Assembly: GCA_964017065.1 (NCBI GenBank)
Contig: OZ024784.1
Location: forward strand, 731,382 to 795,381
DNA from: Haliclona indistincta
Taxonomy: Eukaryota; Porifera; Demospongiae; Haplosclerida; Chalinidae
Direction: 5' to 3'
DNA: 64,000 nt
Positions 38,939 through 50,155 of the stretch are shown piece by piece (positions within the stretch are counted from its first letter, which is position 1; each line of letters opens with the position of its first letter). The position numbers and the translations under genes were made by a program. The notes beneath the pieces were generated by a model. That model searched no databases and was not told where the DNA came from. It worked only from the letters and a program-made list of their open reading frames with translations.

Positions 38939-39617
38939 CTCTTACACATTTCTTAGTGCAATGATTTGCATTGGGAGCAGTGTTGTGTCGATGGCTACCT
39001 TCCACACCGCCAGCCTTACATTCATCTACCTGCAATAACACGGAAGCCAGCTACAAGCCAAGTACATACCGCTCGTACACTGCTGCATTTTCCATGCAGA
39101 AAAAGATCAGACGAGTTCTTCAAATGCTCCTTGTTGATCTGTTCAAGAGAAATTCAGGTGCTTCTTGCATTGATGTCAGCAGCTTACCACGAGTCGCAGG
39201 CAAGCAGAGTAACAGCGGCTGTGTAACAATGCTTGATGCTTAGTGGGCATCGGCGGAGGAGGTGAATTAGCGGTGTTGGGCGAGCAACCTGGCTCAATAG
39301 AACAGGCATGGATGACTGGTGCTATAGCACCCACCAGGAGAAGAGTACTCAGTAGCAGTATAACGCTCGTCATTGTCGCTTTTGCAGTAGTAATCCGTCA
39401 AGAAATCGTATTTAATACTGCTCGGACGTTTTCTAACTATGCACGTGATCTTGAATTGTGATGAAACAGCATCTGTGCATAGCAAAAATTTAAAAGGCAA
39501 CAGTTAGTAGTTTTCTCTCTCCACGTACATGGATGCTTTCCACTGGTCTTCTTTGATAGCCCGACGTTTCAACAGGATCAATATAGCTACCACCAGTACA
39601 GCGATTATAATGCACAC
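38939..39617 (-). pseudogene. Inverted scrap: last exon of gene A type plus exons 1-3 of gene B type
   Basis: On the minus strand, 39617-39500 matches the membrane-helix exon of gene A/A' (with the TGG variant of A'). 39373-39188 is exon 1 of gene B with its signal peptide, and exons 2 and 3 follow down to 38939, where homology ends at the donor of exon 3. It carries the same genes as the block starting at 39.6 kb, but inverted and directly abutting it. It lacks everything downstream of exon 3 and cannot make a full protein B. Confidence 0.7.
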
Positions 39618-39639
39618 AACTACTGTTCAACTACTCACA

Positions 39640-42204
39640 CACAAATACAGTGTGTGAGTAGTTGAACTGCATTACTGTCAGTTCACATCATCCTAACATA
39701 GTCTCGGTTCTGTGAAGAGAAGTGCGGCAATCGAACCGAGTGTGATGCAACTTACAGTAATTCCGACTGCAAGATTAAATGTGATGAAGTAAAGCTTCTC
39801 AGCAACTTTGCATATAGCATGATCATTCGGGTCCTTACAGGTGGATCAGTCTTGCAAGAAAGGCTGTGAAGTAGCGCTTACGATGGATAGTAGAGAAGGT
39901 ACCAGATCAAGCCTGCTACTTAGTACTCATGTCATTCTATCACAATAGGAAGTGTTCCAGCTAGTCCTATGAACACTCCTTCACTTAATCTATTAGCTGA
40001 TAGTGTCAAAGGAGGACAGTACATTCTCGACCTTGCATTAATTGACACTAGTCAAACAACCGCAAGTCCTTCACAAAGCAATGAAATATTTAGCTTCATA
40101 ATCAGAATAGAGAGCGACCACTCCACATCTTACATTTGGCAGGTATTGAAAATTGTCTTCACATGTAAAATACACTTCATTTATAACTGGCAGGCTAAGT
40201 TAAGGTTAACAGTAGTCGACTTGATTTAGAATATGCTGCCTGCCTGACAGTCAATGTTTCTTATGCTGCTGTGAACAAGAATGGAATCAGTGCTGAATAT
40301 TCACCGTCATCACAGATATGTGTCAATGGAGGTGACAGAAATATATAAAGCTGCATGTATGAGAGTTTTTAATTAAAATTAATGTAGAAACCAGATATCC
40401 TGAACAATTGCAGAGTATCTCCTTCACTTATGAGGAAGATCTCCGGTTTTCAAGACACGCACTTGCAAATATCAGTTGGTCCAGACCAAGAGGTGCTCAA
40501 CTAACAGATGTGATATATTACGCTATAAGCTATATGCATTCAGGTTATGAGTATGTAGAAAGTTACTCATTAGGGATATTATCAACTTCAGAGGAGTGTG
40601 GTGGACTGTATGCTTACAAGACATACTCAGTTCCAAAAGTATGACAAAAAATAGATTGTGTTAACCAAATCCAAAATTTAATTCAAGATCAGCACAAGTT
40701 ACGCGGTATCATCTGACACTGAGACAGATCTTCCTTTTTATAACTGTACCTACACTGTACTAGTAAGTAAATCACTAATTTATTATCATTATTTTATGAG
40801 AGTTATCATGCATATTTTATATAGCTACGAGTAATACCTCAGAAAAAAGGTGCATACCCGCTAGTAGCCCACATGATTCCAACCTGTGAGTCATACACAA
40901 CTCACCTGATCAGAAGCACCTGTTTTAAAAGTACATTCTTATGTTCAGGGACATCACCAGACATGTCCATAAAGTGTAGCCGTGAGCTACTTGTGAACGG
41001 TACACTGACAGCAAAAGTGATATGGACCCTACCAACCATTCCTGGACTGCTCGAGGCAGTGGAGCATTTTGAAATCACCAGCTTTCTTGTAGACAACAGC
41101 AGCCAACCAGCTAGAACACTGGAAGAGTATTCTCTCACTGTAGTGACCACACAGGTAGAGAAGAATAATGTATAAGTAACAGATGATCAGTTCTGTTTTA
41201 CTATGCATAGATCACTAACAGAGACTATAGTGCAGTGATACATAACTTAAAACCAACTAATAAGTCATATCTTCAGTATGAAATGAAAGTGAGTTGCTTT
41301 ATACATCACATGCACTATTTATCAGGATATAACTTAATATTTTTTAGGTAAAATCTATTCAAAACATGAGCTTTAGTTGGAGAAGAGTACCAAAGACTGT
41401 AACATGTCATATTGAGTCGATCATAGAATCCCCATCACCTGTTTCAGCAAGCTTAATCTCCATTGAGAACCTGGTACTTACCAAGGACCAGCAAAATTTA
41501 ATGATGGAGTATTCATGGAACACTCCCCAGACTCCAAATGGAGTCATTGATAGGTACGAGGTGCGAATCACTAAGGGATCGACACCCACGGTGACGGCTT
41601 CACCAGATCTGCAAACTGTATACTCTAAAAGCATCAAGGAAGTTGGTAAAAAGCTACTTAAACACATAATATTTGGTAAATAATACAGATAGGTTCAACC
41701 AGAGATACAATATCCCTAGGCTTGACCACAGTTGCTTGCCTGTTCTTACAAGTAAGCTGTATGCATGGCGGATTACAATGATAGCTAACTTGAATAGATA
41801 CGCAGTCGTAATCAGTTTCTCTGGAGCAACTGGAGTGAGCCAGTGCCACTATCTGCTGACTCCGCAAACCAATGTAGTACTGAAGTAGCAGAATCTACCT
41901 TAGTTGCACAAGTGAACTCTGTCATGAGCAGTAGTTCAGAAATGTCATCAACCATCACACCACAGCCGTCACAAACACCAAAAACAAAAGGTAAACTCAG
42001 CGAAACCCCAAATTCTATTCAGTGTTGTTTTTTGCTGCAGTGGTGAGATTATCGGAGACCATCATATTCCTAGTGACACCAGCAATATTTGTGTGCATTA
42101 TAATCGCTGTACTGGTGGTAGCTATATTGATTCTGTTGAAACGTCGGGCTATCAAAGAAGACCAGTGGAAAGCATCCATGTACGTGGAGAGAGAAAACTA
42201 CTAA
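39640..42204 (+). pseudogene. Gene A': 5'-truncated, frameshifted copy of gene A
   Basis: Homology to gene A starts in the intron before exon 5, so the signal peptide and first four exons are absent. Most other exons align base for base. In the exon equivalent to A exon 8, about 5 extra bases (gctaagttaaggttaac versus gctaagcttaac, about 40194-40210) shift the frame into a stop. The last exon reads KEDQWKASMYVERENY before its stop, whereas A has TAG at the Trp codon. A' therefore shows the ancestral tail, ending in tyrosine-containing sequence. Not a functional receptor as it stands. Confidence 0.72.
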
Positions 42205-42350
42205 CTGTTGCCTTTAAAATTTTGCTACGCATAGATGCTGTTTCACAATAATTTTTTATATCATAATTCAACGTCACGTGCTTAGTCATTAAAGCTGTCC
42301 AAGTAGTATTAAAACGATTTTTTTGACGTATTACTACTGCAAAAGCGACA

Positions 42351-45300
42351 ATGACGAGCGTTATACTGCTACTGAGTACTCTTCTCCTGGTGGGTGCTAT
42401 AGCACCAGTCATCCATGCCTGTTCTATTGAGCCAGGTTGCTCGCCCAACACCGCTAATTCACCTCCGCCGCCGATGCCCACAAAGCATCAAGCATTGTTA
42501 CACAGCCGCTGTTACTCTGCTTGCCTGCGACTCGTGGTAAGCTACTGACATCAATTCAAGAAGCACCTGAATTTCTCTTGAACAGATCAACAAGGAGCAT
42601 TTGAAGAACTCGTCTGATCTTTATCTGCATGGAAAATGCAGCAGTGTTCAAGCGGTATGTACTATAGTAGGGTCCGCAATGAAAAAATCGACTGTCACAG
42701 ATTCAGCGGGATTGCGTCTCAGCGTGTAGACTGGGTTGACCCGAACATAGAACAGGTAAAGAGAGAAGCGCCAAGTCTTTCCTTTTTGCAGGAAAAACAA
42801 AAACACTTCGAATAGCGTGGGCGGAGTTAGCCAATCGCAAGTAAAATGCTTTTTATTCGAACAACATTCAACGCCGAAGCTTATTGATGTTGGTAAAGAC
42901 GCTCAGGATCATGCTTTCAAGAATTCCGAGGTCTTCGACGTCGCAGCGTCCTTCGTGTGTTGTTTCCAGGTCATAATTTGAAAAGAGGCGGGGCTCCAGA
43001 GACCACGAAAAAATACTCTTTGGGCTCGAGCGCTTTTGTACATTGTGCTGCAGCAACCCTATTGCAGATTTAACTAAGTTAGGTGACAATGTACCTGCAC
43101 AGCAAATGTTATAAACTTCACATGCTTCCTTCCATCTGGCTCAAAAAATGTTTAAAATTTTTGAGCCAGATGGAAGGAAATGCATAAACATCATAAAACT
43201 TGCTATGTAGATACATTGTCACCTAACTTAGTTAAATCTGCAATAGGGTTGCTGCAGCACAATGTACAAAAGCACTCGAGCCCAAAGAGTATTCTTCGAC
43301 GTCTCTGGAGCCCCGCCTCTTTTAAAATTATGACCTGGAAACAACACACGAAGGACGCTGCGTCGTCGAAGACCACGGAATTCTTGAAAGCATGATCCTG
43401 AGCGTCTTTACCAACATCATTAAGCTTCGGCGTTGAAATAAAAAGCATTTTACTTGCGTGGCTAGCTCCACCCACGCAATTCTAAGTGTTTTTGTTTTTC
43501 TTGCAAAAAGGAAGGACTTGGCGCTTCTCTATTTACCTGTTCTATGTTCGGGTCAACCCACTCTACACGCTGAGACGCAATCCCGCTGAATCTGTGACAC
43601 TCGTTTTTTTCATTGCGGACCCTAACTATAGGCTTGTAGCTACCAATGGCTTCCGTGTTATTGCAGGTAGATGAATGTAAGGCTGGCTGTGTGGAAGGTA
43701 GCCATCGACACAACACTACTCCCAATGCAAATCATTGCACTAAGAAATGTGTAAGAGCCTTTACCCCGCACAGCAGTAGTAACCATCTCCTTTTAGTCTA
43801 CTATATGCAGAAAAGAGAGCATTATCAAATGGGCAAGCTACCATGGATTGCCAAACTGTACCAGAAAATGTGTAAGTGCGTATAGATAGCTGCACGTGTA
43901 GTCTGTGACTTCGATCATCATTGTTACCACCGCAGAATGTGTCTAACTGTGTCATTGGCTGTATGATGATAATAAAGCACCATCACCCAGGTACAAGCAG
44001 CATGCATGTATTATTGTATCACAATGAAGTGTTATAAACCCTTTTAGCTACTGGACCATCACTTCTGCCGCCAGTACTCACATATAAAATCGGCAAAAAT
44101 TCAACAGTTTACTCAGTGAAGAGTTCTAGAAGTTTAGAAGCAGCCAAATGGCACAAGAAAGCTTTGCATCACTCTGCATTGGTTATAAAAGTTGATGTTA
44201 AGAGCAACAGTTCTCACTACTATTGGCTGGTATGTACTATTATACTATCACTACCATCTACTTGTAGTTGCTTCCATTATTTTGTAACACTACCCACATA
44301 CATTTAGTCCGCATTTATCACTGTAGCCAAAACTAGACATTGAACTTGACCTTGGTCATTTTGCGTGTCAAGCAATACGTGTATCAGTAATGGCTGTCAA
44401 TGGTAACAAGACAACCCACTTTACTCATCCAACTACCAAGCAGTGCATTCACCAAGGTGCGGAGAAATATTGCCACATGTAATCTTATTGTACTTCACAC
44501 CAGCTCCTAGAGGTGCAGGCAGAAAATCGAGCAAATGCCATCAGGGAAATTTCCGTCATCTAGTCCACAGGCTGTCCCAAGTAGAGAAAAAGTAAGCCGT
44601 ATATGTTATGCGCAAACCATGGATCGGGACAATCCATGGATTGCGCTGCTCAAAGTATGGATCCGTGCTTTGCGCGGGCAATCCATGGATTGCCCAGCAC
44701 TTGCGCGATCCATGGATTGCGCAACCACACACACGTGTCAAGCGTTCGGGCAGCTGAAGTAGTCATATTTCAGTGTCAGAAAAGCCGCCTTCGAAGATTG
44801 CATCACAAAATCGTTTGTGCAAAAGAAGAAAGGAGCAAGGTGATCGGTCGAGAGTAAGGAAAAGGAAATCGTGGCTTACCTTTCGGCTGGTGAAGATATA
44901 TAAGGGCGATCCACTGAATGGCATGCAGTGTTTTCGTCTGGCACACTATGTTCTCTTCAGATGATTATAATTGCAATGAACTATCTCTGCTAATATTGCA
45001 GGCTGTAATACTAGATATTGAAGAATAAGAATCCAGGGATGTCTATAGAAGATTCTACTGAGGCCTTCTATTGCTAGTGTGATCACTGCATACCCTAGCT
45101 GCCCACAGCTATTACAGCCTGAACTCAAGACTCATACAACCATATTCATCTCATGTATCTCAACCTTGCTGCCTCGATCAGTATACATGATTTACTAGTT
45201 AGAATAAGGCTATAGGCAACCATGTTGAGCAGCATTGCTGCCGGAGGTGCTTCAGTGGCGAACGTCAGTGGAGTCCGTCGCTTCTCATGAGCGTCCATGC

Positions 45301-46838
45301 ATCAATGGTTTGGCCGAGATCCATACTTTGAGTCCCTCGTTTGCGCGATCCATGGATTGAGCAGACAATCCATGGATTGTTGCGCAAAGCACAGATCCAT
45401 ACTTTGGGCAGCGCAATCCATGGACTGTCCCGATCCATAGTTTGCGCACAACATATATATTACAAGAAATTAAAAAGATTTCTATCGAAATCAAAAGGAT
45501 GTAGGGTTGTGAAATCTACCACTGGTTCACAATGTAAACTAACAAGGAATAAGCATGGAATAGTAACACGATTGACTTGCTAACAGACCATAGATCCCTA
45601 CATCAGTGGCTGCTAAGGTTGACCTAGTTGCTGTTGACTGCTGACACCTGACGTGCATTCAGCTTGTGTACAGCCACTGATGTAGGGATCTATGGTCTGT
45701 TAGCAAGTCAATCGTGTTACTATTCCATGCTTATTCCTTGTTAGTTTACATTGTGAACCAGTGGTAGATTTCACAACCCTACATCCTTTTGATTTTGATA
45801 GAAATCTTTTTAATTAATTTCTTGTTTGTATCCTTTTTACTTTTTTAGTGAAGTGCAGTTCAATATCATGCACATACTGAGCCGTCTTTGTTTCCACCAT
45901 TGGTTTAGTTTGCCTGTTGTTGATGCCTTTTCTTTATTATTAACAATTTTAAACTTGTAGCTAAATATGCTGTACATATCAGCTCGCCTACGCATATGCA
46001 TGCATACGAGCCCCGCCCACACTAGTTTGTAGATCTGTCATCTGTTATCTGTACGGCGGTTATAATTATCTGGCAAGCGTAGAATGGTGATCCTATACGA
46101 GCTTACCGTTCTTCGAAGACTCCAGACAGATATGTGTTCTCCGTGATCCATGCGGCGCGGAGATACTCGACCTCAAGCTAGTGCTTGGTCACGTGCGCTA
46201 ACCACTGCTTGGTCACGTGCGTATTGCGCAATCACAATAATGGCGTCTAACACATAGCTGACAATGGATCACGATCGAGAAATCGCGGAATTTATATTGG
46301 CGTTTCGCTAAAAACAAAGTTCGAAAGGCACTTGCCAGGAGAATTTCACGACTGTTCGTGGGTGTTTTGAACTCGGCACTGCTCGCGTAAAGGCGCTAGG
46401 CGCGCTGAAGAAAGAAGAAAGAAGAAGAAAACGAAGATGACGAAACTCGATTTTCACCGTTTCCAGGTTTGTCACTTTAGTAACAATTTCGAGCAATCTC
46501 CTTGCTACTGCAAGATGGGGCAACGCCAGAGAGCAGATCTAAGTGTCTTTGGACGTATAAAATTCATCACCAGGCGAAATATCAGCGTTTGAACGCTAAT
46601 ACATTGTATGTAGCCGCCATCTTGTTTTTCCGTTCAACCCTACATAGGGAGGCACTACAGTGCCTCCCTAATAGTCAATAACAATTTGTGTCGATTCTGA
46701 TCTGATTCAATACAGGTTGAATAAAGTTCTTGCTGCACTCTCCTCATCTCACTACAAGACATTTGAAAAGCAACTGGACAACTTTGATGCTAAAATCAAT
46801 GAAGTTTTGAAGAAAACCTCCATAAAGAAAAATAACTG
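42351..46838 (+). CDS. Gene B': intact duplicate of gene B, interrupted by intronic transposons
   Basis: The exons match gene B one for one: signal peptide exon 42351-42536, then exons near 42586-42654, 43667-43750, 43818-43871, 43936-43990, 44048-44229, 44327-44456, 44504-44591 and the coiled-coil exon 46715-46838 (TGA). All remain open with only substitutions. Intron 2 carries the 957-bp foldback (42668-43624) and the last intron about 2.07 kb of nested elements (44602-46671). The product would be a secreted Cys-rich/FN3 protein with the heptad tail FEKQLDNFDAKINEVLKK. Splicing through the enlarged last intron is assumed. Confidence 0.65.
42668..43624. mobile_element. 957-bp foldback element in intron 2 of B'
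   Basis: Nearly the whole element is two inverted arms of ~475 bp meeting at about 43146. It starts TAGGGTCCGCAATGAAAAAA and ends with the complement. ACTATAG flanks it on both sides (42661-42667 and 43625-43631). Gene B has a single ACTATAG at the matching spot (about 7408-7416), giving an exact empty site. Open frames on its strands are mirror images and not genes. Confidence 0.8.
44602..45459. mobile_element. ~860-bp element with repeated ATCCATGGATTG sub-terminal motifs
   Basis: Both ends carry about 150 bp in inverted orientation built from repeats of atccatggattg and caaagtatggatc separated by tgcgc. The left end begins atatgttatgcgcaaaccat, and the right end is its near-complement ending tgcgcacaacatatatat. 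The middle (44770-45290) holds no recognised gene. It lies in the last intron of B'; gene B lacks it. Clustered sub-terminal repeats of this kind serve as transposase-binding sites in hAT and related elements. Confidence 0.6.
45461..45825. mobile_element. 365-bp palindromic MITE
   Basis: Arms of about 155 bp, from tacaagaaattaaaaagatt to its complement, around a ~45-bp centre at about 45640. The element follows directly after the previous one in the last intron of B'. Confidence 0.65.
45826..46714. other. Remaining foreign DNA in the last intron of B'
   Basis: No gene is recognised. It contains a 26-bp perfect hairpin TAGGGAGGCACTA/TAGTGCCTCCCTA at 46645-46670, next to where homology to gene B resumes (tagtcaataac), so this may be the right end of another insertion. 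Repeats of ttggtcacgtgcg occur near 46190-46220. Confidence 0.4.
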
Positions 46839-46997
46839 ATCCTTTGACTTTACGTATTAACTGCAATAACACAAGTGCATGTGCATGCATGAATGTGACT
46901 GTTAATAATTCTGTTGTAAAAGCATAATCATTAACTACACGAGATGTTTCAGTGGTGTTTACAAGATATTGAGAGGTTAGCTATCGCATTCTTTCAA

Positions 46998-49124
46998 TTA
47001 CAGTCTAGGCCCTGACTAAGATTTGTATGCATTTAATTTAGGAGAGGATAACTGAACTGTTTTAGGGTAATTTGAGCCCAAGGAATAAGATGTGATATAT
47101 GCCAAATTGTCTGCCCGCTGCGAAATACCCAAAAATGACCACGCCCTTTTTATATCGGCAGTGTCACTAACAATAATTGCTTTATCTTTTAGTAACCTAC
47201 TTTCTGGCAACTATTCTAAGGTAATATGACTCTAAGGACTGTATTGGGATGTGTGCCAAAACCAATATTCACTGCTAAAAACAAAAATGGTTACTCCTTG
47301 TTCAGAAATGCATTAACATCGATCTCTATTTTAAAAAGTTTAGTATTTTAAGATTCTGATGGTTTGAAAACAGTACAAGTACAGGGTATTACCAACAAAA
47401 GACACGATTTATTAACTTGAGGAGTCACTTAAATATAAACTTAGGCAGTATTTTAAAATAATGTTCACAAAAATTAAGTTATTCAGTGATAGGGTCTTTG
47501 CAGGATTCACCTCCTTTACACTTGCAGTATTTGCAACACTTTGATTCCAGCTACCCTGCAGTGACATATCCGTTCTTGTGGGCCATTTACCACATGTACA
47601 AGGATCAGGAAGGTCTTCAGGCTGGGGGTAACAATACCAGGAACTATTAAATTTTCTTTGTGAAACCACACGACTCAGCGTTCATTTCTAAACCATCTTT
47701 AAGTGGGGCTTGTATCCATAGCTGTTGTTGATAATAATCATGCCATTTGAATATGCTTTCTAGCATTGGCTGACGTGCAGGGAATTTTCTCAAAGTCCAT
47801 TTTGAGGGAATTGCTATTAAAAGCAGCAAGACGCAAGTCATCAAATTTTTCCAAGTCTTTTGTTGGCTTGAGGCACCTTACTACAGCACTAGGGACAATC
47901 TTGGAAGGGTCTTCTCTCTGCACTCCGTGCTCTGACTGGATGTGATACAACTAGCAACGAAGCATGCAGCAATGAAAGCTATCCACAACAATTTAACACT
48001 GATACAGAGCAGAAAATAATCTAGTAAGGTGTCTAGATAATAATTAGATACTAGATAATTTTCTAGATAATTAGATACTAAACTAGATAATTTTCTGCTC
48101 TCTGTCAACTCTTGAGTTTTTAAAGACTTGAAGTTCTGTATCAGTGTTAAATTGCTGTGGATAGCTTTCATTGCTGCATGCTTCGTTGCTAGTTGTATCA
48201 CATCCAGTCAGAGCACGGAGTGCAGGGAGACACCTTCCAAGATTGTCCCTAGTGCTGTAGTAAGGTGCCTCAAGCCAACAAAGACTTGGAAACATTAATT
48301 TTGATGACTTGCGTCTTGCTGCTTTTAATAGCAATTCCCTCAAAATGGACTTTGAGAAAATTCCCTGCACGTCAGCCAATGCAAGAAAGCATATTGAAAG
48401 GGCATATTATCAACAACAGCTATGGATACAAGCCCCACTTAAAGATGGATTAGAAATGAACACTGAGTCGTGTGGTTTCACAAAGAAAATTTAATAGTTC
48501 CTGGTATTGTTACCTCCAAGCCTGAAGACCTTCCTGATCCTTGTACATGCGGTAAATGGCCCACAATAATGGATATGTCACTGAAGGGTAGCTGGAATCA
48601 AGTGTTGCAAATACTGCAAGTGTAAAGGAGGTGAATCCTGCAAAGACCCTATCACTGAATAACTTAATTTTTGTGAACATCATTTAAAAATACTGCCTAA
48701 GTTTATTACTCGTCTTTTTGTTGGTAATACCCTGTACTTGTACTGTTTTCAATCCATCAGAATTATAAAAATAATATTAAACTCTTTAAAATAGAGATGT
48801 TAATGCATTTCTGAAAAAGGAGTAGCCATTTATGTTTTTAGCAGTGAATATTGGATTTGGCACACATCCCAATACATTCCTTAGGGTCATATTACCTTAG
48901 AACAGTTGCTAGAAAGTAGGTCACTAAAATGGTTAAGAAGATAGAGCAATTATTGTTAGTGACACTGCCGTTAAAAATGGCGTGGTCATTTTTGGGTATT
49001 TCGCAGTGGATAGACATTTTGGCACATATCACATCTTATTCCTTGGGCTCAAATTACCCTAAAACAGTTGAGTTATCCTCTCCTAAATTAAATGCATACA
49101 TATCTTAGTCAGGGCCTCCACTAA
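46998..49124. mobile_element. 2.1-kb palindromic element, copy 2
   Basis: Same structure, internal fragments and flanks as 8721-10834, located between B' and E exactly as copy 1 lies between B and C. Both copies were probably carried by the segmental duplication rather than inserted twice. Internal fragments include the ALTGCDTTS piece (minus 48379-48083) and the SANARKHI piece (plus 48309-48494). Confidence 0.7.
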
Positions 49125-49195
49125 TGGGCTGGCAGACCATAATTGGGCCTGTATTCAGCTGTCACTCCCCTCAGCCAAAGAGGTTGGGCCTGCAA

Positions 49196-49581
49196 TAGGG
49201 ATGAGGCTATTATGCTCAAAAATTTACCCATTATTCTATGCCGCACTGCTCAAAATTTTCACCGATTATGCTCACAATTATGCTACTTATTTAAGCCTCA
49301 CGTGATCATTGAAACAAACGATTGAACGATTGATAGGCAGTCTAAGGCAGCTCACAGCTGTTAGCTTACTGTCGACAAGATGACAACGCATTTTCGTATG
49401 CAATATGTGCTTGCTTGTTCTTGTGTTGCTGTTGAACTCGAACGCGCATTCAAATATGGTGGGTGTAACGACCACACCTACCAATTATATTACATTTTTT
49501 ACCGATTATGCTTCGAATAATGCTCGGAAAAAAATTACCTATTATGCCGGAAGCAGTGCCCGCATATTAGCCGCATCCCTA
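49196..49581. mobile_element. 386-bp hAT-like MITE with 8-bp target-site duplication
   Basis: Begins TAGGGATG and ends CATCCCTA. GCCTGCAA is duplicated at 49188-49195 and 49582-49589. Block 1 has a single copy of this site in the leader of gene C (gggcctgcaagtcgagctg). An 8-bp duplication and a TAGGG-type terminus point to hAT. No coding capacity. Confidence 0.78.
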
Positions 49582-49598
49582 GCCTGCAAGTCGAGCTG

Positions 49599-50049
49599 CT
49601 AGTCTGGCCGCTGCCCCTCCCCGCCTATTGAGTGGGTGGTGGACGGCGTGTAGGGTCTAGCAAACATTACCATTCATCGATTTTATATGAATATTAATTG
49701 TGTATAATAATTTATTATTGCAATGATAAGCGGGGATTCCTCAATGCCATTCTACCGCATGAATTGCTACACACTGCGCTGGTTTAAGCCATCTATGCCT
49801 GAATCGCGGTAGACTATTTTCGATAGCATCGTCAACAGCACGACTGTTAGCCACCGTAGCTGTTCTGTCATAGCCTGTAATATTATTCACGATCAAACCA
49901 AGCCCACGATCCATGAATATTACTGCTCAAGATCTTGAGCAGTAGAATCTGATTGGTCGGTTGGGAAACTATGAATGGCAATGTTTGCTAGACCCTACAC
50001 GCCGTCCACCACCCACTCAATAGGCGGGGAGGGGCAGCGGCCAGACTAG
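49599..50049. mobile_element. 451-bp MITE with ~70-bp inverted repeats and 8-bp target-site duplication
   Basis: Terminal repeats CTAGTCTGGCCGCTGCCCC ... GGGGCAGCGGCCAGACTAG extend over about 70 bp with no mismatch noticed. TCGAGCTG is duplicated at 49591-49598 and 50050-50057. It sits only 17 bp from the preceding MITE, and both lie just upstream of gene E, where they may disturb its promoter (inference). Confidence 0.8.
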
Positions 50050-50155
50050 TCGAGCTGCATGCATCTGGAATAACAAAACCGCTATTTTGACTGCATAAAA
50101 CACGACGAGGATACAACTCACGATCATTATTGTCGTCCTACAGCAAATTCGAGCT

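Noticed and set aside
42868..43725. Paired open frames in the foldback arms of B' intron 2
   Set aside because: They are mirror images of one another created by the inverted repeat, and no known domain is present.
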